DNA of 64,000 bases from Undaria pinnatifida (Eukaryota; Sar; Phaeophyceae; Laminariales; Alariaceae): NCBI GenBank assembly GCA_012845835.1, contig JABAKD010000023.1, positions 1,971,343-2,035,342 of the forward strand, given 5' to 3'. The position numbers and the translations under genes were made by a program. Within the stretch, counting starts at the first letter, position 1. Each line of letters starts with the position of its first letter. This document shows, piece after piece, positions 47,650 through 59,823 of the stretch. Under the pieces are notes generated by a model. It searched no databases. It was not told the origin of the DNA and worked only from the letters and a program-made list of their open reading frames with translations.

Positions 47650-47704
47650 GACTATGAGTTTCGACGAAATCTTCGATCTCACAGCTGGAGTGTATTTTCA
47701 TTTT
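47650..47704 (+). mobile_element. Family A copy A8, shortest 3' fragment
   Basis: About 55 bases, from GAGTTTCGACGAAATC to GTGTATTTTCATTTTT. The flanks ATATATTGACT and ATATATAGACT form a near-perfect 11-base direct repeat, as expected of target-site duplication. Confidence 0.75.
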
Positions 47705-47879
47705 TCGAAATATATAGACTAGCCATTTTTTTTTTCAGCATGATCATCTGATGGGCGGTTACCGTCATGAGCCCAGAGAGAGAGGCAGGGGACTCTTGAT
47801 TGAGCAAAAAACGTCATATGATGCGTCACCCACATCGGCAAGGGCGGTTATCTTTTTAGGCCTTTTTGACCAGTTGCTC

Positions 47880-47962
47880 GGCATCACTCGCGTGAGTCAC
47901 CCCTGCCGTTCCTTTTAGCCGCCCGTGCACAGCCTTTAATATCTAAACCCCTTTTAGTTTTT
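47880..47962. repeat. Family C end fragment
   Basis: CATCACTCGCGTGAGTCACC with a following GCCGTTCCTTTTAG. Similar single dyads occur at 6986-7002, 31913-31930 and 8050-8095. Confidence 0.4.
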
Positions 47963-48439
47963 GCGTTAAACTACTGCTGATGACAGTCCGCACACAAGGA
48001 ATGGAGCCCTGAACACCGCCGAAGAACAAGTCGAGAGACGCGTAGTACCAGTAGTAGGATAGAGGTAGAACTTTTTAGCTGAACTGGGTGTTCCGATCGA
48101 CGGTTCTCCTTTTTAACTAGATATCGTCGCGACTTTCGCCTTGTTTTCTCCCTGATTTTCTTTGGTAATTTAGCTGCAACGATCATTCGGGTTGTTCATC
48201 CACCAGGAAGCGTTTAATTTTTTTTTCGCGGAAATCAGTTTTTTTTTTGTAGAAACTTGTCTAAAGTCAGTAGCGCCAGAAATACGATGGTTCTTCTCTG
48301 ACGTATTCAGCCTCTCCAAAGAATGTTTTGTCCTTGAATTAGAGAGTCACTGGCGCAGGTGGTGGAAAACCACCTGCAGCATCACAGGAAATAAATAACA
48401 CATCCCTGCTATCGAAGCTTTGGTTCATTAGAAATTTCG

Positions 48440-48690
48440 ACTGATCCTACGGTAGCCACCCCTAAAAATCAGCGATTTTCATAACCGAACGTTTCATGGC
48501 TGCTCGACACGAAGGAGGGCGATACTAAAAAACTAATCTCCAAGTGTTTTGTTGTTTGCGGAGGAGTAACGTACGATGAGTTCGGGGTGGCAAGGGGATC
48601 TGCCCTTCAGGAGGTACGGCTGGGAGCTGGTTCTAAAGCAGGCGACTTAGTTCGAAAAAAAATGAGGGTCTGCCGTAAAACCGCTCATGT
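48440..48690 (+). repeat. Family B copy B7
   Basis: Contains CCGAACGTTTCATGGCTGC, ACGATGAGTTCGGGGTGGC and GGAGGTACGGCTGGGAGC, and abuts a TA microsatellite at about 48694-48712. Confidence 0.6.
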
Positions 48691-49410
48691 GAATATATAT
48701 ATATATATATACATTGCAGTATCATACACAGCTACCTTTCGAAATGTTAGTTAAGATCGAAAGTCTTCGATACTGCAACAGGTCCTAGGAGTGAGTGTAT
48801 TGTAAATTTTCATGAATGTGCAGAATTTGTACGGTTGTTTGAATATTCGACAGTTGCACCCAAACGACTAAGGTGCCCAATGATTATATAGACTATTATA
48901 GCGTCGGTGACAAAATCGTTGAGATTTCTAGACGGACTTGAATGAATTCATACCAGGTATATTATAACATTTGTATATACCAGTTTTTTTTGTCAGCACA
49001 CCACAAACACAATTGTGGTAAAAAGAAGTACTCATATTTTACGGAAGTCCAAGACCATCGTACGAGCCTAGACGTAGAAAACAACATCATGGAGAACCAA
49101 TTTCCCTCGCATGCACACCATTGTTTATACATGAAATATGCGGTCATCTGCCTTTTGCACGCAGATAGAATATTTTTCTGCTCGCGTCCACCGCCGGGCC
49201 CTTCCCCCCGACCTGCGCCTTCGCCCTTCCCCGCCGACCCGCCTAAAGACCCCCCCCACACACAAATGGACACCTACCCTCTCCTCTGACGCCCTATCAA
49301 CATTCAAAATGCGCCACAAAGTTAAACTTTACCAGATCTTGGTGATCTCACCTCTCGACTCTTCACCGGTCGGGCCGCCTATACAGTAACTCCAATTAGT
49401 TTATTATAAA

Positions 49411-50155
49411 AAATGAAAATACACTCCAGCTGTGAGATCGAAGATTTCGTCGAAACTCATCTTTGCAAGCTGTGTTTGATACTCCGATCGCGCGCATTAC
49501 GAGTTGTGTGTCCTCATTAAGGATATAGGTCGGCGACTCCCCTTACAACTACAGTGTAGCTATCAGGGTCAACAGGGTGATGTTAGGCAGTCTGTGCGCG
49601 GAAACTCAAAAACCCTTTTCTGAGGGGGACAAAATTTGACAGCTGTGGAGGGAAATGTATTCTTTTATCAAGTGAATCTTGTAAGTCGAATAACCGGTGA
49701 GGGGGGGGGGGGACGGAGTTTGGAAGGACGTGGGGGCCTGGTTTTGATCACAAGTGAGTGGGTTTGGAGGGGGCGGGGGCGGGGGGGGGGGTTGGGGCAG
49801 CTCAATATGTGCGTGGAAACTAATCAATTTTTTGAGGGAATACATGTGACGGATTTGGAAACAATGCATCAGTTTATCATGTATATCCTGGGGTAAGTCG
49901 TACAATCAGTGAGTAAAGAGATGGTGGAGTGTTGGAAGGGGTGGGTTGGGGGGAGGGGGGGGTGAGGAGGTGGGGGGTGGGGGCGGGGGGCGGAGGGGGG
50001 GGGGGCGAGGGGGGGGGGAGGGTGAGACTTTTCAGGAAGTTTAGGTCACAAATAATATTCAAATACACTTCGGCTGTGAGATCAAAGATATGTAGCAGGT
50101 TGTTTTACGCGTGGTGCTAGGTCTTGGCGATCGTGCGGGTGGTTGGAAAAGAGGG
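49411..50155 (-). mobile_element. Family A copy A9, long, with nested fragment
   Basis: Reverse-orientation long copy from ATGAAAATACACTCCAGC (49411) through G-rich tracts to the GATCGTGCGGGTGGTTGG block near 50130. A second 3'-end fragment (ACACTTCGGCTGTGAG near 50065) lies inside it. Copy A10 follows head to head. Confidence 0.7.
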
Positions 50156-50194
50156 GGCGTTGTTATGTGGTATTCAATTTCAATTTTATCTCCC

Positions 50195-50680
50195 CGCCCT
50201 CCTTCTTCTTCCCCGTCAACGCCATGATCGCCTAGACCTACGAAGCATCACGCGTACAGTAAGTTCCTACCAGCTATACGTTTCTATGCCCTAACCTGAT
50301 GGAAGTCCCATGCCCCCCCCGACGTTCCGCACCGCCTCCCGCCACTGAAATCCCAGCTCTCTCCCCACCGGTTATGCGTATTAGAGGATGTACATGCTCT
50401 CTCCCCACCGGTTATGCGACTTGAAGGATGTACATGATAAAGTGATGTATTCCACAGCCGGCAGATTTTATAGTTTTCAAAGTCGGGTTTTATGGTTTTC
50501 GTGCCTATATTGATTCTTAGTATCATCCTGCTAACCCTGGTGAAAGATACAGTGGTTCTAAGGAGAGTCGCCGGCCTCTATTTTTAATGAGGACACACAC
50601 CAGGTATTATTACGTGATCGGGGCAACGCACGCAGATCGCAAAAATGGCCCTCGCAGCTGAAGCGTATTTTGACTTTTGC
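50195..50680 (+). mobile_element. Family A copy A10, diverged, head to head with A9
   Basis: Plus copy with diverged forms of the family blocks (GATCGCCTAGACCTA, GGAGAGTCGCCGGCC, CGCAGCTGAAGCG). It contains a 40-bp tandem duplication at 50356-50435 (each unit starts GCTCTCTCCCCACC). Confidence 0.65.
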
Positions 50681-51361
50681 GTATAAAGATCGACAAGAAG
50701 ATATATTATCTGGGACCAGCAGCAATCGGAATCCACCGGGCATGTCGTACCATGACTTTACACCACCAGCCCAGGCATGAAACTTAGGCTATACCTCTGC
50801 TGGCCTACCACATATACAGGGAGTACGCAGGAAATATATCTCGTTTGATCAGCTTGTACATGGACGTTGCGTGTGACAACGGCAGCTCGCTAGTTTTCAC
50901 TTGCGCGCAATTCCGATCTAGAAAATATTTATCGACTCCGAGTGCTAACCCAGACTATGACTAACTCGTTCCAGGCATCTTGAATTCCACAGAGATATAG
51001 TCTATGCGGTCAAGTCCCCTTCAAAATACTGGTTGTGAAGTTTTTTACGCAGAACTAGGCTGAACGGTTTAGTCTCGTTAGGCTATGTGAAAGCAGGAGA
51101 GTCACGGACCTTTACCTCTCACGAGGGTATACACAACCCGCATCATTCGCGATCAAAAAATCACACCCCCCATGCAAAGGTGAGTTTTGAGATTGATGAA
51201 TTATTTTCAGTCAACTTCACATGTGAACGAAGCGCGTGTTTATTCAATATTACAATATGGACCTTGAAATACGAAGACGAAGCGCATAAGGCAGTCTGTA
51301 AGGCAGCCGAAAAAATCTGGGAGAGGTAATTGAGCGAGCGCGGTAATTTTAGCGAACAACG

Positions 51362-51390
51362 ACATCATCATCATCAACATCATCATCATT

Positions 51391-51467
<77 letters not shown>

Positions 51468-51470
51468 AAA
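51362..51470 (+). repeat. ATC trinucleotide microsatellite
   Basis: About 35 CAT/ATC units with three interruptions near the 5' end, followed by a run of A. Reads as poly-His, poly-Asp or poly-Met depending on frame and strand, so open frames across it are not evidence of a gene. Confidence 0.97.
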
Positions 51471-52774
51471 AAAAAAAAACATGATCACCGCCATCATGAC
51501 CGTCGTCACCATCATCAGCATCATTTACTTGAGCACATATCATCGGCCCAACTCTATAGAACAAGAAAACAAATTGTTCTAACGTGTGGAAAATCTATCC
51601 TTGTTGATAAACAATTTTTTGGACTGCTTGCTGGATGTAGACCTAGGTAGGGGCGAGGTCAGCAAGGGAAATGACACAGGGCCGCCCTGTTCACGAAAGT
51701 ATAGCTACTACCTGGTACAAGATAACCTTTCGGGGTATATTTGGTTTTTCACGCGACGATTGCCGCAAATCAAAACTGGCGACGCAACGTCTGCACCAAC
51801 GCGACAACACATGGCGGGAGCTTTACATACTACTTGGCATATATCGTGGGGGTCCCATTTTAGTGCGGTTCACGGTACTTCGGAGGCCCACATCGGGGGG
51901 TGAAATTTCAAGCAAGACACGACATTGTTCCACGTCAGTGCGGCCGCTCCAAGGAGGGACCGCCCTTCCTCTGTTTTAGGGTTCGGCGGTGATGGCATTA
52001 GAGTTGATATGTAGTGCTTAGTACTTTTAGCTACTATACCTCCACAGATAGATAGCCTCCAGTGATTTACACACACCACCTCTCCCGCTGAATATATGGT
52101 TTTGGGGATCGGCGAATTCGGTCCAACGCATGCCCGTAGCGTCTTTGATGGAGTGAGAAGCGGTGGTAGTATAACCAAGTACGTTTCTCGATAACCTAAT
52201 ACCAAACGTTGGCGTACTGGGCAATCTCCGGGCCGCGACTCTCCTTTTTTGATCAGCCGTGTGAAGTTCTCTTCACTGTCGCGTTCGAGAGAGATGTTGC
52301 GTTGCCATGTACTACTAGCTGAAAAGATTTCGTCACTCAGCGATCATACACTGCATGCTCATGCGTTGGGGAGAGCACCATAAATATAAACATCAGACCT
52401 GGACGCGACATCTGCTACACCTTCGAATCCACGGGATATACAGGACGTACCACGCATACATCAATATTTGTTTGCCCTCCGACAATTAAGCGTAGACAAT
52501 GCCGTTCCGATGTAAATTGAATAGCTTTCAATACAGCAGTAGTATCTGTGAAACAGAACATCCTCGAAGAAGGCAGAACAATCTTTGACGTTTCATATCG
52601 CATGTAAACAAGAAAACTTAATGGTTGTCTAGATGATAAGTGGCGACCGCGCTGCGCGCGGTAACGAGCTGAGCCACCGCGGTGGACATGAGCTTCCGCC
52701 GCTTCTTCGCTTATATCTGTCCTGCCTTGGCCAGAAGGCGCTCCGACGACCGTGAAGAAACTAGAATGCGTCAG

Positions 52775-52935
52775 GACACGCCTTGCCGGCTCTTCGAGAA
52801 GAAAGAGTGATTCGCGGCTGCCCCTTCCACCGCGCGAAGGGTTTCGCGTCACAGCTTGGGGATTCCGCGGAACCTCCGCAGCTCCGACTGGACCTGGGCG
52901 CCGTGCTGTTGTTAGCGCTGTTTCTTGTCCTTGGG
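52775..52935 (+). CDS. Candidate exon with one membrane segment, unrecognised
   Basis: A plus frame preceded by ATGCGTCAG (possible acceptor) and ending CTTGGG/GTATTT (possible donor) codes REERVIRGCPFHRAKGFASQ, then about 20 residues and the hydrophobic stretch LGAVLLLALFLVLG. Roughly 70% of third positions are G or C. No partner exon or family was recognised. Confidence 0.22.
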
Positions 52936-53477
52936 GTATTTGACGTTCGTGGCAGGCCTTCGAATGCTATTGATTATGTACGGGTTTCCCGCAGAATATG
53001 TCCAATGTACTGGACAAGGGACGGATAAGTTTAAGGAGCCAAACGTCACCATCCACGGGGTTCCAGGCGTGAAACAGCGAGTACCCGGCTACTCGCTACT
53101 CCCGAGTTCGTGGGTTTACTCGCGAGCTTGGAAGTACTAGTCTGCACGCACCCGCGACAAAAAATTGCAAAGAGACTTTATTGTGCTCGAGAGTACCCTG
53201 CTTTTTTCTTAAAGAGGTACAACTATAGCACCCGTACGGTCATCATACCAGCTGTACCTAACCCCAAGAGGAAAGTCAAGACCATAAACAAAGCGAAAAG
53301 ACAACAACAGCGCAACACGCAATTTCGGCTGTGTGCATGACAGATACAGGATGCGCGCCGCTCCGAGCTCCTGTGCTCCTCTTCCACGTGCCACATGGAC
53401 GTAAATGTTATGCTGCTTCGAGAACCCCCGGTACCACCTCGTTGCTGTGGATAAATCTTTGATTCTCAGCAATGAAC

Positions 53478-53765
53478 AGTTTGCCCTCCCATATGGACGG
53501 CCGAAATCCACCACCTGTATGCGTTCCACAGCCGGCAGACTTTGTCCTTCTCCTTAAAGGGGTGTATTTTGTCCGCGCACAGATTGTTAACATCATTCCG
53601 TTGACCCTGGCACAAGCTCCACAGTAGTTCTAAGGGAAGTACCCGACCTATATATTTTTTGAGGACTCACCTCCGGTAAATCAAGCGATCGGAATATCAC
53701 ACACAGCTTGAAAAAATGAGTTGGACGAAATATTCGATCTCACAGGTGGAATGCTGTTTGTTTTT
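53478..53765 (+). mobile_element. Family A copy A11, diverged
   Basis: Plus copy of the 3' half with older divergence: CACAGCCGGCAGACTTTG, GTTGACCCTGG, CGACCTATAT, GGAATATCACACACAGC and CTCACAGGTGGAATG at the end. Confidence 0.6.
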
Positions 53766-53908
53766 TGTAATATGTGTATTCAAAAGAGTATTCGAAAATT
53801 GTATGTCTACTTGTTTATGTGTTCTGCAAATTTTCATTGTTTGCTGATTCTTCCGCCCATCTAGATCCAGCACCGTGCCGACGACTCGTAGGGCAGCGAG
53901 CGCAGTGC

Positions 53909-54066
53909 CGACAGACCACGACACAAAGTTACTGATGGCAAATGCGACAAGGATTCATGGCCATGCAATGAACACGCGGGTTGACTTCTGTGGCCACAGA
54001 CTACGAGACAGAGTTACTGATCGCAAATGCGACAAGAGTTTGTGACCATGCAATGAAAACGCGGGT
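53909..54066 (+). repeat. Tandem duplication, about 80 bp
   Basis: Two units: both contain CAAATGCGACAAG, GTTACTGAT, CCATGCAATGAA and ACGCGGGTT. Similarity is around 85%. Confidence 0.8.
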
Positions 54067-55904
54067 TAAAAATGTATGCAAACCAGCACACCAGTCTTTT
54101 TTTTTTGCAACTTAAAGGTATGGTCTGGTCTACACAATATAGCAAACAAGAAGGTTTGTGTTGGGGGTTGATTTCACATTAGACCGTTCTTGCTACCAAG
54201 CGACATCACCGTTACGCCCTGTGTCCGTGCTGATTATAGGAAAAAATAAAAATAATGCCCACTCAGGGTCACAGACGGTGGGACACAGATATAATTTTTT
54301 CATAAGTTTTGTGGGAAAAACGTTCTCCAAAAACATCATTATATTTTGACAGAAAACGTTAATTCCCTCCGCATCACTTTTCTGGGCGTGTTTGCGTTGG
54401 AAGCAGATAAAATCCTTCGGGCGACGGCTGCAAAATCTAGGGGGAAAAAATGGATGTGCGGCAAAAAGGCAGAAAAAAAAAACAGGAAAAAGCGCACCAA
54501 AACGATAAAGCAGACACACAGCGTACCAGGTACAGTAGAGACGGTACAGAAGCAGCGGTTGCGCCGGCAGAGTTCGCCGTAGCGCCGGCGTCGCTGTCTC
54601 ACCGCAGCAAGGAGGAGCACAGTTAGCGGCAGCAACAAAACAAGCGGCACTGGCACCAGCGCCAGCAACAGCGATATATTTTATACTTGCTTTAATATGT
54701 TCAAGATAGGCTTTGCATTCATCTCGTCGCATGTGGTGTGCTGCTGGTGCTGCTGGCGCTGCTACGCTCACCATATACGTCGACAACGTGTAGGCTCGCT
54801 TCGATCCGACAACCCCTGGGGCTCTAGACTTGGACGGCGGTGGCCTCACAACGACCCGCCACTGCGCTGTTGTTGCTGCTATCACGGTGTGGTGGAATCA
54901 ACGCGACATACAAGCTGTCCTGTTGTCGCGGTCATTGGCACCAGCTTGCCGCATGAGCACGAGTACGGGCAGCCGACGCATTCTCCACCACACCATGAGT
55001 GCGAGATCGCATAGTCTTAGAAACGGCCTGCTGGCACACAACAGCGCCGGTCATCCGTATCGGCGGCCACGGCCTCCGTGGTATTTGCGCGAAACGGACG
55101 TTATTGAGAGAAGGGGAAGCTAATGGACCGCACAAAGAGGTTAAGGTGCTACATGTATTAAAAAAATATGCCATAAAAAATGTGGGTTTGTCGGGAATGG
55201 GTTTATGCGCATAGCCATATGTCGGGGAAAGTGTTGGTGCACTACATAAAGAAATCGGAAGGACGAAACGCACACGAAAAAAACATATGGCAGGTTGTGT
55301 ATAATACTAGCTAGGGAGGGCTGTGGTGCCGTACATAGGCGAGAAAAATGACCGGGAGAAAATAGAATAGACACCGCTGTTGAAAACAACATATGTACTG
55401 TGCATTGTGACACGTGATGTTTGTAAATGGATCTGAATTGGCAAAGGTAGTAGCCAGACCTCTCTTTTTGAGTCCGGGAAAGGCATGGCAAACGCCGCGA
55501 GCACAGGAGGAGGGGAAGACGAATTCCCTTCGTGTGATAAGTTAAAATATGTTGCAGAGCAACTGCAAGACAAAAGCACAAAATCAGTCAAAACAGTCAG
55601 ACCACGTCACAGACATTTATGTGCGTGAAAATGAAAACCCCACCCCGGAAATCCGACCAATTATCTACTGAATGAAGGAGGAACAGACACCTAGGCAGAG
55701 GCGGCCGATGGGACATCGAGGATGCCCGGCACAGCAGCAGCAGGTAGCGTTTGCAGCAGCAGCCCTCTGTCGAGGGGGAGGGAACACACACACTGGCTCG
55801 GTGAGCTCAAGACCACAGACAGACGTTTTATGTATATGCAGGAATGTACTCCGATCGCGGCAGCAGCAGCACAGCAGCTACATCATACAAAAAAAAACAT
55901 GATC
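54067..55904. other. CAG/GCN-rich anonymous stretch
   Basis: Rich in CAGCAG-type triplets (54600-54760, 55730-55880). The long minus frame here (54885-54193) is Ala/Pro-rich at its start and then hydrophobic, but its composition follows the triplet repeats, so it is not called as a gene. Confidence 0.45.
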
Positions 55905-56787
55905 ACATATATAGGATATCACCTCATTATCTTTCGAGAGCCATCCATGCCGCTGCTGTTTCCCCCCCCCCCCGCCCCGAACGCCCCCTTCTTCCCCATC
56001 ACCCACGCCATCGTCAAGACCTAGCACCACACGAATATCAAACCCCTTACCTAAAACCTTTCCTAACCCCCCCCCCGCCCCCCCCCCGCCCCCTCCCCCG
56101 CCCCCCCCCGCCCGCACCCACCTACTTCCCCCCCCCAAACCCCTCCCAACCCCACCCCCTCGAACACTCCACCCTCTCTCTACTCACCGATTGTACGAGT
56201 TACCCCAGGATATACATGATATACTGATGCATTATTTCCAAAACCGTCACATTTATCCCCCCAAAGTAATGTATAGTTTCCACGCACATATTGAGCTGCC
56301 CCACACGCCCCCCCCCCCCCTCCCCCCCCCCCCCCCCTCCAAACCCGGTCGCTTTTGATCAAAACCAGGCCCCCACGTCCTTCAAAACTCCGCCCCCCCC
56401 CCCCTCACCGGTTATTCGACTTACAAGATTCACTTGATAAAAGGATACATTTCCCTCCACAGCTGTCAAATTTTGTCCCTCTCAGAAACGGTTTTTATAG
56501 TTTCCGCGCACAGACTGACTAAAATCACCCCGTTGACCCTGATAGCTTCACTGTAGTTGCAAGGGGAGTCGCCGACCGATATTCTTAATGAGGACACACA
56601 ACTCGTAATGCGCGCGATCGGAGTATCACACACAGCTTGCAAAGATGAGTTTCGACGAAATCTTCGATCTCACAGCCGGAGTGTTTTTCATTTTTTAAGA
56701 TATACTGAGTATAAAATCACACACACAGCTTGCAAAGATGAGTTTCGACGAAATCTTCGATCTCACAGCTGGAGTGTAGTTTAATTT
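55905..56787 (+). mobile_element. Family A copies A12 (long) and A13 (3' fragment)
   Basis: A12 runs from about 55905 (GATATCACCTCATTATC) to 56697 and carries all C-rich blocks. A13, only the last 70 bases, follows at 56716-56787 after a short TATACTGAGTATA spacer, in the same orientation. The core of the two 3' ends (GAGTTTCGACGAAATC) is identical, so A13 is recent. Confidence 0.75.
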
Positions 56788-57959
56788 TTATAATAAAACG
56801 TCAAAGACGTCAGATATGAGTACAACCGATTGAGTGGTCCAAACACAACTTAGGAAGCTGCTTGGTACATGTTTGTGAAAAAAACACACGAAAAAACGTG
56901 CAAAAGAGTACTGAAAACAGTACAGATCCAAAGGGACATCTGGCTTTCTGCGTGAGTATGGCATGCTGAAAAAACTATAGGGCTCAGTATAGCAAGCATG
57001 AGGGTAGTGAAAGATCCATGCACGGCATATATCAACATAACATACACAGTACACAAGTTTTAGGAACATGCACAGAAGGTAAAGAGGGCACCAGCAGCAA
57101 CAACAAACAGCAGCAGCAGCGGTGGTGGCGGCGACGGACGCGGAGACGGGAGCAAGGCTACGGTAGGGGGTACCCCCCCAATTTCACCCCAATTTCAGGG
57201 GTTTCGCTTCCGGGTTGCACGTAGCTCTTACACATGATTGTAGCCAGAGGACATTTTGGGAACGTTTCCACTTCCGGGTTTACACAGCAATCGGCAGCGG
57301 GGTTCTTTAAGGGCGGAAATTGGTAAACGAAATGGCTGCTGAAATAAAATGGCTACCAGTGCTCTGTCTGGTACCTCCGGAGTAGACGTTGTGAAAGAGG
57401 GGGGAGGAAGACGTGTAGATTAAGATAACTTAGCCTCTGAGGAGGCGAGAAAGAGAGAAAGTGTTCACACAACGTAGACTGTAGTCTATACGTATCATAA
57501 TGTTCGCGACAATCGTTCGGAAGCCGACCAACCGACCAACGTTGTATCCGCTACTCATACTCTAGTCCTCTAGTCCTCATTTCACGCGTGCATGCTGAAA
57601 CTCGTGAAATTAAAATTATCATATTAACGTCGCTATTTGACCGCAAATACAGCCGGAGTCCCGTCCCCGGCCTCGTACAAACCACGGCAGTAATATTTTT
57701 AATCGCGGGCGCCAGCCCAACGATTATGGGAAAAGTAAGTCGAGCGATAACTATTTCTTTGTCAAAACTTTATCATGTTCGGTCCGAACCACTTTCCAAA
57801 AAACACTCTTCAAAAAACTGAAGCCGGGAAAATGTTTGAAGCCGCAACTTGAAGAGGAATAATCGCCAGAAATTATCGCTCAAAACATTTTGCCCAGTGC
57901 GTGTCTCAAAGCTCCTACGCCCCCCCATAGTCCACCCCCACCACAGCACGTTTACCCCT

Positions 57960-59620
57960 ACGACCGCTTGTTAGGGTGTTTAGGGACCACTTTACATGCC
58001 CCTATTAATAACACTCTTCCGGACAAGCCACTTGTACAAGCACTTTGCGAGTATTTTTTTTCATCTTCCGGACAAGCCATTATCCTTTCAACCATTCGCG
58101 CGAGTAACACATAATTCCAAGCTTCCAGACAAGCCACTCGTGCGAATAACACGTCCATTTTAAACCTTCCGGATAAACCACTCGTGCGAGTAACTTATAA
58201 CGTTCCATCGTCCGGAGAAGCCACGGATTCGAGTAATAATCCAACCTCGTGCCCGCAACACTTCCATTTCCAAGCGCCCGGCAGTCCACTCGTGCGAGTG
58301 TTCACCTCATATTCCAATCTTTCAGACAAGACACTCGTGCGAGTAACGTTTCTACGTCCGATATTCGGGACAAGTCACTTCCACTCGGACAAGCCACTCG
58401 TGTATATCACACTTAACTTTCAAGGTTTCGAAGCACTCTGTATCTTTCCTGAAAGCCACTCGTGCGAGTACCAGTTTCTGAACAAGCAACACGTGCTACA
58501 CAAGCCACTCGTGCGAGTAACACTTCTAAAGCAGCTGAGTTAAATCGACACACGACTCGTATGAAAATACGTGGAAGTATGGTGAGCTAAAGCTTTATTT
58601 TTACCCCATCCGCCGGAAGATAAAAATAAATAAATAAATAAATAAAAACACTTTTACTTCCAATTTTCCTGACAAGCCACTCGTGCGAGTAACTTTTTAG
58701 TCTACCTTAAATCTTTCGGATAAGCAAATAAACTCGTGCGAGCAACAAGGCACTCGAACAAGCCACTCGTGCGAGTAACAGCTCTACTTTCAATCTCTTC
58801 CGGACAACTCGCGCCAGGAACACTTCTTCGAATAATCTTTCGTACAAGCCACTCGTGTGAGTAACATCTTCCGGGGAAGCCACTCTTGCGAGTATAACTT
58901 CTACTTTCAATCTTCCGGAAAAGCAACTCGTGCGAGTAACATTCCTACTTCCAGGCATCTGGACAAGCAGCTCGTGCAAGTAAGACTTCTACTTCCAATA
59001 TTCCTGACAAGCCACTCGTGCGAGTAACACTCTACCTTCAATCTTTCGGCCAAGCAACTCGTGCGATCAACACGTCTACCTCCAATCTTCCGGACAAGCC
59101 ACTCGTGCAAGTAACTCGCTACTCGGACAAACCACTATTGCGAGCAACACCTGCAGTAACAATCTTCCGGACAAGCCACTGGTGCTAGTAACAGCTTTTC
59201 TGGGCAAAGCCACTCGTGCGAGTAGCAAGCTTCCCGACAAGCCACATGTGGGAGTAAAACTCAGACTTTTTATTTTCCGGAAGCCACTCGTGCGAGTAAC
59301 AGCCTAATGACATGCCACTCGTGCGAATAACACTCGCACCTTTTATCTTTCCGAAAATCCACTCGCGCGAGTAACAGCTTCCGGACAAGCCACTCGTGCG
59401 AGTAACACTCAACGCTTTCTATCCTCCGGAAAAGCCACTCGCGCGAGTAACAACTTCTGGACACTCGTGCGAGTAATACTCATACTTTCAAGCTCTTGGA
59501 CAAGCCACTCGAGTGAGTAACATCTTCTTGACAAGCCACTTGTGGGAAGGCAATGGGACAAGCCACTCGTGCGAGAAACAAGCCACTTGTGCGAGTAACT
59601 CTTCTACCTTCAAAATTCCG
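57960..59620 (+). repeat. Array of ACTCG-NN-CGAGT dyads
   Basis: About 33 copies of AAGCCACTCGTGCGAGTAAC at variable spacing (mostly 25-50 bp). The spacers often hold CTTCTACTTTCAATCTTCCGG. Each copy has a 5-bp dyad ACTCG..CGAGT. The 3' part (59200-59600) is tightest. An AAAT microsatellite interrupts at 58624-58648. Confidence 0.9.
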
Positions 59621-59823
59621 GAAAGATCACTTTTCCGGAATTATCGCTAGTACCTTCAAGCTTCCTCGGCCGGGCACTGGAAAAGGCCTTCATCCCACCC
59701 CTCCGTTCTGGTTACAAGTATCAACTTTCATTCTGCTCAGACCCAAAAAGAAAAATATATGTTGCACGGTTCTCGCTATCAACTTTCATCGCGCACAGGG
59801 TTTAGCCATGACACTCTTTCTAA

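Larger units (their letters stand above)
50681..53477. other. Anonymous stretch
   Basis: Holds the ATC microsatellite, the candidate exon at 52775 and one dispersed repeat. The remainder shows no gene or element that I recognise. Confidence 0.45.

Noticed and set aside
49411-50100. Terminal inverted repeats for family A
   Set aside because: The two similar ends in copy A9 are in direct, not inverted, orientation; the inner one is a nested 3' fragment.
51240-51650. Poly-His, poly-Asp and poly-Met proteins
   Set aside because: Produced by the ATC microsatellite read in different frames.
54193-54885. 230-codon minus frame, possible membrane protein
   Set aside because: Start is driven by CAG/GCN triplets; composition elsewhere is AT-rich and not codon-like.
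58702-59464. Minus-strand open frames with repeated LLARVA / YSHEWLVRK peptides
   Set aside because: They are translations of the dyad array; several frames look equally open and repetitive.
57960-59620. CRISPR-like array of short repeats with spacers
   Set aside because: Repeats are degenerate, spacing is irregular, spacers resemble each other, and the sequence is eukaryotic with no cas genes.
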